The notes under the pieces: model-generated
Seen by the model: the letters and a program-made list of their open reading frames with translations, nothing else
Told to the model about the DNA's origin: nothing
Databases searched by the model: none
Shown: positions 34,281 through 43,597 of the stretch, piece after piece
How positions within the stretch are numbered: position 1 is the stretch's first letter
Layout of the letters: each line of letters opens with the position of its first letter
Position numbers and translations under genes: made by a program
Assembly (NCBI RefSeq): GCF_035956715.1
Contig: NZ_CP108381.1
Location: 3,472,001-3,536,000 of the forward strand
From: Nocardia sp. NBC_01329
GTDB taxonomy: Bacteria; Actinomycetota; Actinomycetes; Mycobacteriales; Mycobacteriaceae
Reading direction: 5' to 3'
Length of the DNA stretch: 64,000 nucleotides

Positions 34281-34712
34281 ATGAGAATTCTCAGCGTGTG
34301 CGTAATCGTTGTATCCGCGGCAGTACTCGGCGCGTGCGGCTCTCCCGAGCCGGATCCGGCGTCGTATACCACTGTCGCTACGGCGGTCCCGGTTCGGATC
34401 ACCACGGTCCCCCTCACCGAACCCGCACTCGCGCCCGTACCGCAGCCCGTCGCGACCGAGGCCGCACCCCCAGCCGTGAAGGCGACGATGCCCGCGGTCG
34501 TCTGCATGAATCTGCAAGCGGCACAAGATCTCATCCAGACCACCGGGGTCTTCTTGTCCCGTAGCGAGGACGCCACCGGCCGGGGTCGTAATCAGGTGGT
34601 GGATCGAAACTGGGTAGTGGTCGCGCAGACACCGGAGGCCGGTTCGCCGATCGGCGAAGGCGAGGCGGTGCTGTCGGTGGTCAAAGTGGGCGAGCCGAAC
34701 GACTGCTTCTGA
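34281..34712 (+). CDS. PASTA-like domain lipoprotein
   Basis: 143 residues. Signal peptide with lipobox VLGAC, a Pro/Thr-rich linker, then one PASTA-like domain (about 75-140: NLQAAQDLIQTTGVF ... NWVVVAQTPEAGSPI). PASTA domains of this single-copy actinobacterial type have no proven ligand; in kinases they sense peptidoglycan. ATG 34281 is preferred since GAGAGG lies 6 nt upstream; ATG 34275 and an earlier start would lengthen the signal peptide. Confidence 0.7.
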   Translation: MRILSVCVIVVSAAVLGACGSPEPDPASYTTVATAVPVRITTVPLTEPALAPVPQPVATEAAPPAVKATMPAVVCMNLQAAQDLIQTTGVFLSRSEDATGRGRNQVVDRNWVVVAQTPEAGSPIGEGEAVLSVVKVGEPNDCF

Positions 34713-34782
34713 CGAGCCGGTCGCCGCGCGCCGCCGGTCCCTCCCGAGACCGGTGGGCGCGCCCCCGATTCCACTCACGACA

Positions 34783-34893
34783 TTATGAGATGGGCAGGCA
34801 CGGGGTGCCCGACGAGTACACGTGCAGCACACAGCGCACGGCCAGGATGACGGCTTGGATCAGTTCGATCGGGTCATAGGCGAACGGGTGCAT
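34783..34893 (-). CDS. 36-residue hydrophobic peptide
   Basis: ATG 34893 to TAA 34783. A strong GGAGGA site (34900-34905) is spaced 6 nt from the ATG. The peptide has an acidic N-terminus, a hydrophobic core (IELIQAVILAVRCVLHVY) and two cysteines. No family recognised. The good ribosome site in an otherwise gene-free region is the main support. Confidence 0.5.
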   Translation of the reverse strand: MHPFAYDPIELIQAVILAVRCVLHVYSSGTPCLPIS

Positions 34894-35218
34894 GAGCAGT
34901 CCTCCGTTGTGCGTGCCGGGCGGTACCGATCGGGGGTTGCGACTCGCGATGATCGACCGGTGACATCCACGGCCGCCTCGTCGGGAAGGACGTACAGTGC
35001 GATACAACCGCTCCCCCAGCAAACACGACCGGGGGAGACACACCGCACAACAGGCGGGTGACACGCGCAAGGAAGGCGTCAATGCGGGGCAGCGGCCCGT
35101 AAAGGACGCGTCAACGTCCCCGGCCGGGCGGACGAACAGCTCGTAGCTTCGATTCGGTTCGGCAGCAGCGGTCGATCGGCCGCACGACGCTGCCCCAGGT
35201 TTCGGAACGGAGGCGAAA
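34894..35218. other. Region upstream of the kdp operon
   Basis: No convincing gene. It holds a hairpin CTCCCCC-N13-GGGGGAG (35011-35037) and two copies of GCGTCAA (35076-35082 and 35108-35114) 32 bp apart, about three helical turns, which could be tandem activator half-sites such as KdpE. This is inference. Confidence 0.4.
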
Positions 35219-35302
35219 GTGTCGATCCTGACCTTTCTGGTGGTCACGGTCGCGGTGTTCGGTGTGCTCGGATTCGTGCAGCGAATGGTGGAGCGATTGT
35301 GA
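35219..35302 (+). CDS. 27-residue membrane peptide heading the kdp operon
   Basis: GTG 35219 to TGA 35302 encodes a single hydrophobic helix with a charged C-terminus (FVQRMVERL). GGAGG lies 7 nt before the GTG, and the stop overlaps the kdpF start (GTGA). Position and coupling suggest an accessory small subunit of the potassium pump; function not known. Confidence 0.6.
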   Translation: MSILTFLVVTVAVFGVLGFVQRMVERL

Positions 35303-35388
35303 ACGCCGTCAATGCCGTGGGGCTCGTCCTGGCCGTCGCGGTGACCGCGTTCCTGGTGGCCGCCCTGCTGTTTCCCGAGAGGTTCTGA
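35299..35388 (+). CDS. kdpF: Potassium-transporting ATPase small subunit KdpF
   Basis: 29 residues: a single hydrophobic helix ending ALLFPERF, the typical KdpF terminus. It stabilises the KdpFABC complex in the membrane. GTG 35299 overlaps the preceding stop, and kdpA begins at the next base after its own stop. Confidence 0.85.
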   Translation: MNAVNAVGLVLAVAVTAFLVAALLFPERF

Positions 35389-37059
35389 GTGAGTACCACC
35401 ACCGCGGGGATTCTGTTCCTCGCCGCCCTGGTGATCGCGCTGGCCGCGGTGCACGTTCCGCTCGGGGACTACATGTACCGCGTCTACACCCGCACCGGGC
35501 ATTCCCGTATCGAGCGCGGTATCTACCGGATCATCGGCGCCGATCCGGCACGGGAGCAGACCTGGGGCGGTTACGCCCGCAGTGCCCTCGCCTTCTCCGC
35601 GATCAGCGTGCTCTTCCTCTTCGTCCTGCTGCTGGTCCAGGACAGGCTGCCACTGGTCCCCGCCGACCCGGGCACCCCGATGACCGCGGCGCTGGCCTGG
35701 AACACCGCCGTCAGTTTCGTCACCAACACGAACTGGCAGAACTACGCGGGCGAATCCACGCTCGGCCATCTGGTTCAGGCGGCGGGGCTGTCGGTCCAGA
35801 ACTTCGTCTCGGCCGCGGTCGGGATGTCGGTCGCCATGGCGTTCGTCCGCGGGTTCGTCCGTTCGCGGGCGGGTGAACTGGGTAATTTCTGGGTCGACCT
35901 GGTACGCGGCACGCTGCGGATCCTGCTGCCGATCGCGACCGTGGCGGCCATCGCACTGATCGCGGGCGGCGTGATCCAGAATTTCCAGCTGCACGATCAG
36001 GTCGTGACCACGCTGGGTGGGGCCGAACAGACTCTGCCCGGTGGCCCGGTCGCCGGGCAGGAGGCCATCAAGAACCTCGGCACCAACGGCGGCGGGTTCT
36101 TCAACGCCAATGCCGCGCATCCGTTCGAGAATCCGGTCGCCTGGACCAACTGGCTGGAGATCTTCCTGCTGCTGGTCATCGCGTTCTCGCTGCCGCGCAC
36201 CTTCGGCCGCATGGTGGGCAGCCCGAAACAGGGTTACGCCATCACCGCGGTCATGAGCGTGCTGGCGTTGCTCAGCATCGCGCTGGTCAACCTCTTCCAG
36301 CTCCAGCACCACGGCACCGTGCCGGCCGCGGTCGGCGCGGCCTCCGAGGGAGTCGAACAGCGCTTCGGCGTGGCGAATTCGGCGACCTTCGCCGCGGCTA
36401 CCACGCTGACCTCCACCGGCGCGGTCGATTCCGCACACGATTCCTACACCAGCCTCGGCGGCATGATGCTGATGTTCGATATGCAACTGGGTGAAGTCGC
36501 GCCCGGCGGTGTGGGGTCCGGTCTGTACGGGATGCTGATCCTGGCGGTGATCACCGTATTCGTCGCCGGGCTGATGGTCGGGCGCACCCCGGAATACCTC
36601 GGTAAGAAGATCACTCCCCGCGAGATCAAACTCGCCGCCGGGTACTTCCTGGTCACCCCGGTGATCGTGCTGACCGGTACCGCCGTGGCCATGGCCCTGC
36701 CGGGGCAGCGCGCGTCCATGCTGAACTCCGGGCCGCACGGGCTGTCGGAAGTGCTCTACGCCTTCACCTCGGCCGGTAACAACAACGGCTCGGCGTTCGG
36801 CGGCCTGACCGGCAACACCGAATGGTTCAACACCGCTCTCGGCCTGGCCATGCTCTTCGGCCGCTTCCTGCCGATGATCCTGGTGCTGGCGCTTGCCGGT
36901 TCACTCGCCCGGCAGGGCACCACCCCGATGTCCGAGGGGACCCTGCCGACCCATCGACCGCAGTTCGTCGGCCTCGTCGTCGGCGTGACCGTGATCCTTG
37001 TCGCTCTCACCTTCCTGCCCGCGCTCGCGCTCGGGCCGCTCGCCGAGGGGCTGCACTGA
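35389..37059 (+). CDS. kdpA: Potassium-transporting ATPase, K+-selective subunit KdpA
   Basis: 556 residues, normal length. Ten-helix channel-like subunit with the four selectivity regions, including [25 protein letters not shown], and [16 protein letters not shown] 35389 follows an AGAGG site located in kdpF. It overlaps kdpB by 1 bp (TGATG). Confidence 0.95.
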   Translation: MSTTTAGILFLAALVIALAAVHVPLGDYMYRVYTRTGHSRIERGIYRIIGADPAREQTWGGYARSALAFSAISVLFLFVLLLVQDRLPLVPADPGTPMTAALAWNTAVSFVTNTNWQNYAGESTLGHLVQAAGLSVQNFVSAAVGMSVAMAFVRGFVRSRAGELGNFWVDLVRGTLRILLPIATVAAIALIAGGVIQNFQLHDQVVTTLGGAEQTLPGGPVAGQEAIKNLGTNGGGFFNANAAHPFENPVAWTNWLEIFLLLVIAFSLPRTFGRMVGSPKQGYAITAVMSVLALLSIALVNLFQLQHHGTVPAAVGAASEGVEQRFGVANSATFAAATTLTSTGAVDSAHDSYTSLGGMMLMFDMQLGEVAPGGVGSGLYGMLILAVITVFVAGLMVGRTPEYLGKKITPREIKLAAGYFLVTPVIVLTGTAVAMALPGQRASMLNSGPHGLSEVLYAFTSAGNNNGSAFGGLTGNTEWFNTALGLAMLFGRFLPMILVLALAGSLARQGTTPMSEGTLPTHRPQFVGLVVGVTVILVALTFLPALALGPLAEGLH

Positions 37060-39206
37060 TGTCCACTCCCACTGTCGAATCCCCCGGTCTCCCGGCCGGC
37101 CCGCGACCCGGCCGGAACCAGGTACGCGGCGGACTGCTGGACCAGCGGCTGCTGCTGACCGCGTTGCCGCAGGCTGTGCGCAAACTCGATCCCCGCACGC
37201 TCTGGCGCAATCCGGTGATGTTCATCGTGGAGATCGGCGCCGTCTGGGCGACCGTGCTGGCGATTGCCCAACCCAGCTTCTTCGCGTGGACCATCGTGGC
37301 CTGGTTGTGGCTGACCGTGGTATTCGCCAATCTGGCCGAGGCGGTCGCCGAGGGGCGGGGGAAGGCGCAGGCCGATACCTTGCGCAAGGCCAAAGCCGAT
37401 ACCGTCGCCCGCCTGCTGCCCGACTGGTCGCCGGGTGCGACGGTTGCCGAGGAACCGGTCCCGGCACCGGATCTGCGGCGTGGCGATCACGTCGTGGTGG
37501 AGGCCGGGCAGATCATCCCGGGCGACGGTGACGTGGTCGAGGGCATCGCCTCGGTGGACGAATCGGCCATCACCGGCGAATCCGCGCCGGTGATCCGGGA
37601 ATCCGGCGGCGACCGATCGGCGGTGACCGGCGGGACCACGGTGCTGTCCGATCGGATCGTCGTCCGGATCACGCAGGAGCCGGGCCAGAGCTTCATCGAC
37701 AAGATGATCGCGCTCGTCGAGGGCGCCGCGCGGCAGAAAACGCCGAACGAGATCGCGCTGAACATTCTGCTGGCCGCCCTCACCATCATCTTCGTGATCG
37801 CGGTGGTCACGCTGCAGCCACTGGCGATCTACGCCAAGGGCAACAACCCGGGCGTGCCGGACGGGCTCGCGCTCGACAGCCACGGGGTCACCGGGATCGT
37901 GCTGGTCTCGCTTCTGGTGTGCCTCATCCCGACCACCATCGGCGCGTTGCTCTCGGCCATCGGTATCGCGGGGATGGACCGGCTGGTACAGCGCAATGTG
38001 CTGGCCATGTCGGGGCGCGCGGTCGAGGCTGCCGGCGATGTGAACACCCTGCTGCTGGACAAGACCGGGACCATCACCCTCGGTAACCGGCAAGCCGCCG
38101 ATTTCGTCCCGCTCGCGGGTGTGGGTGCCGGGCAGCTCGCCGACGCGGCCCAGCTGTCCAGCCTGGCGGACGAGACTCCTGAGGGTCGTTCGATCGTGGT
38201 CTTCGCCAAACAGGAGTACGGCCTGCGCGAACGCACTCCCGGTGAACTCACCCACGCCCACTGGGTTCCGTTCACCGCCGTGTCCCGGATGTCGGGGGTG
38301 GATGTGGACGGGCACCGGTTGCGCAAGGGTGCGGCCAATTCCGTCGCCGAATGGATACGCAGCGAGGGCGGAAAGGTACCCACCGAACTGGGCACCATTG
38401 TCGACGGGATCTCCGCCGCGGGCGGTACTCCCCTGGTGGTGGGCGAGATCGCCGACGGTAACGCCCGCGTGCTCGGCGTCATCCGCCTCGCGGATGTGGT
38501 GAAACAGGGGATGCGGGAACGGTTCGCCGAGATGCGCCGGATGGGGATCCGCACCGTCATGATCACCGGTGACAATCCGCGCACCGCGAAGGCGATCGCC
38601 GACGAGGCCGGGGTGGACGATTTCCTGGCCGAGGCCACACCGGAGGACAAACTCGCGCTGATCCGGCGCGAGCAGGAAGGCGGCCGACTGGTCGCGATGA
38701 CCGGTGACGGCACCAACGACGCGCCCGCGCTGGCCCAGGCCGATGTCGGGGTCGCGATGAATACCGGCACCTCGGCGGCCAAAGAGGCCGGGAACATGGT
38801 GGATCTGGATTCGGATCCGACGAAATTGATCGAGATCGTGGAGATCGGCAAACAGCTGCTCATCACCCGCGGAGCGTTGACCACGTTCTCGATCGCCAAC
38901 GATATCGCCAAATATTTCGCGATCATCCCGGCGCTGTTCGTGGGGCTGTTCCCCGGACTCGACCTGCTCAACGTCATGCGGCTGGCCAGCCCGCAGTCGG
39001 CGATCCTGTCGGCGGTCATCTTCAATGCCCTGGTCATCGTGGCGCTCATCCCGCTGGCGCTGCGCGGCGTGCCGTACACGCCCAGCAGTGCGTCGAGCTT
39101 GCTGAGCCGCAATCTGTCGATCTACGGGCTGGGCGGGATCATTGCCCCGTTCCTCGGGATCAAGATCATCGACCTCTTCGTCCGATACCTCCCTGGGATG
39201 TCCTGA
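37059..39206 (+). CDS. kdpB: Potassium-transporting ATPase, ATP-hydrolysing subunit KdpB
   Basis: 715 residues; P-type ATPase. The phosphorylated Asp is D334 in [12 protein letters not shown]; the TGES actuator ([10 protein letters not shown]) and hinge [21 protein letters not shown] are intact. ATG 37059 overlaps the kdpA stop; the frame is open further upstream inside kdpA but without homology. Provides energy for K+ uptake at low external potassium. Confidence 0.96.
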   Translation: MSTPTVESPGLPAGPRPGRNQVRGGLLDQRLLLTALPQAVRKLDPRTLWRNPVMFIVEIGAVWATVLAIAQPSFFAWTIVAWLWLTVVFANLAEAVAEGRGKAQADTLRKAKADTVARLLPDWSPGATVAEEPVPAPDLRRGDHVVVEAGQIIPGDGDVVEGIASVDESAITGESAPVIRESGGDRSAVTGGTTVLSDRIVVRITQEPGQSFIDKMIALVEGAARQKTPNEIALNILLAALTIIFVIAVVTLQPLAIYAKGNNPGVPDGLALDSHGVTGIVLVSLLVCLIPTTIGALLSAIGIAGMDRLVQRNVLAMSGRAVEAAGDVNTLLLDKTGTITLGNRQAADFVPLAGVGAGQLADAAQLSSLADETPEGRSIVVFAKQEYGLRERTPGELTHAHWVPFTAVSRMSGVDVDGHRLRKGAANSVAEWIRSEGGKVPTELGTIVDGISAAGGTPLVVGEIADGNARVLGVIRLADVVKQGMRERFAEMRRMGIRTVMITGDNPRTAKAIADEAGVDDFLAEATPEDKLALIRREQEGGRLVAMTGDGTNDAPALAQADVGVAMNTGTSAAKEAGNMVDLDSDPTKLIEIVEIGKQLLITRGALTTFSIANDIAKYFAIIPALFVGLFPGLDLLNVMRLASPQSAILSAVIFNALVIVALIPLALRGVPYTPSSASSLLSRNLSIYGLGGIIAPFLGIKIIDLFVRYLPGMS

Positions 39207-39207
39207 T

Positions 39208-40155
39208 ATGTCTCTCTCCGATCTGATCCGGCAGCACCTGGCGGCACTGCGCGCGCTGCTGGCGCTGACCCTGGTGACCGGCCTGCTCTATCCGGCCGGT
39301 ATCTGGGCAGTGGGCCAGCTGCCCGGACTGCGCGACAAGGCGAACGGTTCGATCATCGAGAACGACGGCCGTATCGCCGGCAGTTCGCTGATCGGCCAGT
39401 CGTTCACCGACGCGGACGGTGCGCCGATCACCTGGTATTTCCAGAGCCGGCCCTCCGCCGCCGGGGACGGCTACGACGGGCTGGCCTCGGGCCCCAGCAA
39501 CCGCGGGCCCGAGGATATCGTCGACGCTCCCGCCGATCCGGCCTTACTCGCCGCCGGTTCCGATGCGGCGGCGGCCGGATTCGAACCCAGCCTTCTCACC
39601 CAGGTGTGCACCCGCAGCCACGAGATCGGCGCGCGCGAGGGCGTGGACGGCTCGCGGCCCTTCTGCACCCCGGACGGTGTCGGGGCGGTGCTCGCGGTGC
39701 TGGGAACCTTCGCACACGACGGAACGGTCACGCCCACTCGGGTGGTCAGCGTGAACGAGCCCTGCGTGGCCGGCCGCACCGGGCCCGGCCAGGTCTTCCT
39801 GGCCGAATACCAGGGTGTGCGGGTCGAATGCGCACAGTACGGCGAGGATTATTCGGCCGGGCGGATCGTGCCCGTTCCCGGCGACGCTCCCGCCGATCCG
39901 ACGGTCCCGGCCGACGCGGTGACCGGTAGCGGCAGCGGGTTGGACCCGCACATCTCTCCCGCCTACGCCGAGATCCAGGTGAACCGGATTGCCGCGGCCC
40001 GGGATATCGACCCGGCGGCGGTCCGCGACGCGGTGGTCGCGCACACCGCCGGCCGCGAACTCGGCTTCCTCGGCGAACCGCGAGTGAACGTGCTGGAACT
40101 CAACCTCGATCTGGACCGCCGTTATCCGGTTTCCGGCCCCGCGGGCGGTGCCTGA
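39208..40155 (+). CDS. kdpC: Potassium-transporting ATPase subunit KdpC with large internal insertion
   Basis: 315 residues against about 190-210 in most KdpC proteins. The N-terminal membrane helix and [10 protein letters not shown], then [22 protein letters not shown], and the C-terminal part [17 protein letters not shown] ... [10 protein letters not shown] are normal. Between them (about residues 110-245) lies extra sequence with four Cys (VCTRSH, RPFCTP, EPCVAG, ECAQYG). It is extracytoplasmic, so disulfides are possible. The frame is continuous; this is an insertion, not a frameshift. Confidence 0.93.
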   Translation: MSLSDLIRQHLAALRALLALTLVTGLLYPAGIWAVGQLPGLRDKANGSIIENDGRIAGSSLIGQSFTDADGAPITWYFQSRPSAAGDGYDGLASGPSNRGPEDIVDAPADPALLAAGSDAAAAGFEPSLLTQVCTRSHEIGAREGVDGSRPFCTPDGVGAVLAVLGTFAHDGTVTPTRVVSVNEPCVAGRTGPGQVFLAEYQGVRVECAQYGEDYSAGRIVPVPGDAPADPTVPADAVTGSGSGLDPHISPAYAEIQVNRIAAARDIDPAAVRDAVVAHTAGRELGFLGEPRVNVLELNLDLDRRYPVSGPAGGA

Positions 40156-40181
40156 CCGGTGCGCGGTGACATGATTCCGAC

Positions 40182-42725
40182 GTGAGCACCACACACGACC
40201 GGACCCCGGGTGAGCTGCGCATCTATCTCGGCGCGGCCCCCGGGGTCGGTAAGACCTTCGCGATGCTGGGCGAGGCGCATCGCCGGCTGGGCCGCGGCCA
40301 GGATGTGGTGGCCGCGATCGTCGAGACGCACGGTCGCGCCCAGACCGCCGAACTGCTGGAGGGCATAGAACAACTGCCGCGGATCGCGATCCCCTATCGG
40401 GGAACGGTGCAGTTCGAACTGGATGTGGACGCCGTCCTGGCGCGACGGCCCGAACTCGTGCTGGTGGACGAACTCGCGCACACAAACACCCCGGGCAGCC
40501 GGAACCGCAAGCGCTACCAGGATGTCCAGGAGCTGATCGCCGCCGGGATCGATGTGGTGTCCACGGTGAACATCCAGCATCTCGAGGGACTCAACGATGT
40601 GGTCGAGCAGATCACCGGGGTCACCCAGCGCGAAACCGTGCCCGACGCCGTGGTGCGGGCCGCGGATCAGATCGAACTCGTCGACATCACCCCGGAGGCG
40701 CTGCAGCGGCGGATCGGTCTCGGCAATGTGTACGCGGCGGATAAAGCCGATGCCGCGCTCGCCCACTACTTCCGGCGCGGTAATCTCACCGCGCTCCGCG
40801 AACTGGCGCTGCTCTGGCTGGCCGACCAGGTCGACGCGGCCCTCGCGAAATACCGTGCCGACCATCGGATCACCGATACCTGGGAGGCCCGGGAACGCGT
40901 GGTCGTGGCGGTCACCGGCGGCCGGGAATCGGAAACTCTGGTCCGGCGTGCCGGACGGATCGCGGCCAAATCCAGTGCCGAACTGATCGTCGTGCACGTG
41001 GTCCGGGGCGACGGGTTGACCGGTGTGGCGGCGCCGCAGATGGCGGCGGTGCGCGAGCTGGCCGCGCATCTGGGGGCCGAACTACATACGGTGGTCGGCG
41101 ACGATGTTCCCACGGCCCTGCTCGATTTCGCGCGGACGGTCAACGCGACCCAGCTGGTCCTGGGCACCTCCCGGCGCTCGCGCTGGGCGCGGATGTTCGA
41201 TGAGGGTATCGGCGCGGAGGTGGTCCAGCGCTCCGGCAAGACCGATGTGCACATGGTGACCCACGAGGCTGCCGGACGCCGTCGGCGCCGCAGGCCGCGG
41301 CCCCGACGCCGGCGCGCGCTCGCCTGGATCGCGGCGTTCGCGGTGCCCTCGGCCATCGCGGTACTGCTCGCCGTCTGGCTGGACCGCCACCTCGGGCTGG
41401 TCAGCGAAAGCGCGGTGTTCTTCGTCGCGGTGCTGGGAGTGGCCCTGTTCGGCGGCGTTCTCCCGGCCGCGGCCGCGGCACTGATCGCGGGCCTGCTGCT
41501 CAATATTCTCTTCACCGATCCGCGCTACAGCATCACCATCCAGGAACCGAACAATTTCCTGCCGGCCGTATTACTGCTGGTCATGGCCGTCGGCGTAGCG
41601 ATACTCGTGGACACCGCCGCCCGCCGGGCCGAACAGGCCGGGCAGGCGTCCCGGGAGGCCGAACTGCTCGCGTTGTTCGCGGGTTCGATCCTGCGCGGCG
41701 CCGATCTGGCCGACCTGCTGGACCGGCTCTGCCAGACCTACGGCCAGCGTGCGGTGAGCTTGCGCCACCTCACCGACGGTGTGATCGCCGCGGTGGGCGA
41801 AGATCCTCCGGATCGGCCGGATACCGCCGACACCGCCGTGGAGGTGGGCGACGGTGACTACTGGCTGCTGTTGGCCGGGCCCACCCTGCGTGCCCGGGAC
41901 CGGCGTGTCCTCGAGGCGGTGGCGAACCAGGCCGTGGGGCTGGTCCGGCAACAACAACTGGCCGAGGAGGCCAATCAGGCTGCGGCGCTGACCGAGGCCG
42001 ACAGGTTGCGTCGCGATTTGCTATCGGCGGTGAGCCACGATCTGCGCACCCCGCTGGCCGGGGTCAAGGCCGCCATCTCGAGCCTGCGGTCCGTCGATGT
42101 GGAGTTCTCCCCCGAGGACCGCGCCGAACTGATGGCCACCGTGGAGGAGTCGGCGGATCAGCTGACCGCCCTGGTCGGCAACCTCCTCGACTCGTCGCGG
42201 CTGGCCGCGGGGGTGGTACGGCCGCGGCTACGGCCGGTCTATCTGGACGAGGTGGTGCACCGGGCGCTGGTCAGCGTGGGTGTCAGCCCGCGTGGCGCCC
42301 GGCGGGGCGCGCTGGAACGGGTCACGGTGCGGGTGGGGCCGACCGTGGTACAGGCCGATCCCGATCTCCTCGAGCGCGTTCTGGCCAACCTGATCGACAA
42401 TGCGCTGCGCTACGGCGCGGAATCCCCGGTCAAGGTGGACGCCACAGCGGTGGACGGTCATATAGCCGTCCGGGTCGTCGATCACGGCCCGGGGTTGCCG
42501 GGCACCGATCCCGAACGGGCCTTCGACCAGTTCCAGCAACTCGGCGACCGTGACAACACCAGCGGGCTGGGCCTCGGTCTCTCGGTGGTCCGCGGATTCG
42601 TGGTCGCCATGGGTGGTTCGGTCAGCGCGGAGCCCACTCCCGGCGGGGGTCTGACCGTGACTGTCGAACTGGCGGACGCGACCGGTAACGTCGGCGACGA
42701 GTCGCTGCCTACGGAGGTGTCGTGA
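40182..42725 (+). CDS. kdpD: Potassium-responsive sensor histidine kinase KdpD
   Basis: 847 residues. N-terminal KdpD domain with Walker A GAAPGVGKT and DELAHTNTPGSRNRKRYQDV; universal-stress-like domain (about 240-360); four closely spaced membrane helices (about 380-480); a GAF-like region; kinase with H619 in AVSHDLRTPL and the GLGLGLSVVRG ATP lid. GTG 40182 follows kdpC after 26 bp. It senses K+ or turgor and phosphorylates KdpE. Confidence 0.94.
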   Translation: MSTTHDRTPGELRIYLGAAPGVGKTFAMLGEAHRRLGRGQDVVAAIVETHGRAQTAELLEGIEQLPRIAIPYRGTVQFELDVDAVLARRPELVLVDELAHTNTPGSRNRKRYQDVQELIAAGIDVVSTVNIQHLEGLNDVVEQITGVTQRETVPDAVVRAADQIELVDITPEALQRRIGLGNVYAADKADAALAHYFRRGNLTALRELALLWLADQVDAALAKYRADHRITDTWEARERVVVAVTGGRESETLVRRAGRIAAKSSAELIVVHVVRGDGLTGVAAPQMAAVRELAAHLGAELHTVVGDDVPTALLDFARTVNATQLVLGTSRRSRWARMFDEGIGAEVVQRSGKTDVHMVTHEAAGRRRRRRPRPRRRRALAWIAAFAVPSAIAVLLAVWLDRHLGLVSESAVFFVAVLGVALFGGVLPAAAAALIAGLLLNILFTDPRYSITIQEPNNFLPAVLLLVMAVGVAILVDTAARRAEQAGQASREAELLALFAGSILRGADLADLLDRLCQTYGQRAVSLRHLTDGVIAAVGEDPPDRPDTADTAVEVGDGDYWLLLAGPTLRARDRRVLEAVANQAVGLVRQQQLAEEANQAAALTEADRLRRDLLSAVSHDLRTPLAGVKAAISSLRSVDVEFSPEDRAELMATVEESADQLTALVGNLLDSSRLAAGVVRPRLRPVYLDEVVHRALVSVGVSPRGARRGALERVTVRVGPTVVQADPDLLERVLANLIDNALRYGAESPVKVDATAVDGHIAVRVVDHGPGLPGTDPERAFDQFQQLGDRDNTSGLGLGLSVVRGFVVAMGGSVSAEPTPGGGLTVTVELADATGNVGDESLPTEVS

Positions 42726-43456
42726 TGAAGTCCGCGCCGGAGCACGGCCAGGAACAGGAGCAGGAGCAGGGACCGCATCCGACCGTTCTGGTCGTCGACG
42801 ACGAACCGCAGATCCTGCGCGCCATGCGGATCAACCTGTCGGTGCGCGGATACGAGGTGGTGACCGCGGCCACCGGTGCGGGCGCGCTACGCGCGGCCAC
42901 CGAACGCCGGCCCGATGCGGTGGTCCTGGATCTGGGACTGCCCGATATCGACGGTATCGAGGTGCTGGCGGGATTGCGCGGCTGGACCCGGGTGCCGGTG
43001 ATCGTGCTCTCCGCCCGCACCGATTCGGCCGACAAGGTGGACGCGCTGGACGCGGGCGCCGACGACTACATCACCAAACCGTTCGGCATGGACGAGTTCC
43101 TGGCCCGGCTGCGCGCGGCGCTGCGCCGCGCGGCCGCGTCGGTGGAAACCGACGAACCGGTGGTGGTGACGGATTCGTTCACCGTGGACCTCTCCGCGAA
43201 GAAGGTCGTCCGGGGCGGCACCGAGGTACATCTGACCCCCACCGAATGGGGGGTCCTGGAGATGCTGGTGCGCAATCGCGGAAAACTGGTGGGCCGCACC
43301 GAACTGTTACGTGAGGTCTGGGGCCCGGCCTACCAGACCGAAACCCACTATCTGCGCGTCTATCTGGCCCAGTTGCGGCGGAAACTCGAGGACGACCCGT
43401 CCCATCCCAAACATCTGCTGACCGAACCCGGTATGGGCCACCGGTTCCGCCAGTAG
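42725..43456 (+). CDS. kdpE: Response regulator KdpE (OmpR family)
   Basis: 243 residues. Receiver with phospho-acceptor D69 in VVLDLGLPD and K in ITKPFGMDE; C-terminal winged helix (LTPTEWGVLEMLVRNRGKLVGRTELLREVWG). ATG 42725 is chosen since GGAGGT (42713-42718) is 6 nt upstream; GTG 42722 is possible. Activates the kdp operon. Confidence 0.94.
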   Translation: MKSAPEHGQEQEQEQGPHPTVLVVDDEPQILRAMRINLSVRGYEVVTAATGAGALRAATERRPDAVVLDLGLPDIDGIEVLAGLRGWTRVPVIVLSARTDSADKVDALDAGADDYITKPFGMDEFLARLRAALRRAAASVETDEPVVVTDSFTVDLSAKKVVRGGTEVHLTPTEWGVLEMLVRNRGKLVGRTELLREVWGPAYQTETHYLRVYLAQLRRKLEDDPSHPKHLLTEPGMGHRFRQ

Positions 43457-43541
43457 CGCCGGCCGCGGATTACATCTCGTCGGGATGTCAGGTCGCGACC
43501 GCCCAGATGGCGACCGCGGCGACCGACTGCCGAGTGGGTTG

Positions 43542-43569
43542 CCGTACCGACGGCGGGCCGCCGGTACGG
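43542..43569. terminator. Bidirectional hairpin between convergent kdpE and alkylsulfatase
   Basis: CCGTACCG-(AC)-GGCG pairs with CGCCGGTACGG around a GGC loop, leaving a 2-nt bulge. It lies between the two stop codons and could serve both strands. Confidence 0.55.
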
Positions 43570-43597
43570 CGCGATCGGTCCGAGGTTGTGTCCCCAC

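Noticed and set aside
34783..36738. A 651-residue minus-strand open frame across kdpA
   Set aside because: Shadow of kdpA with Gln/Arg/His-biased composition; only its last 36 codons, outside kdpA and behind their own ribosome site, look real.
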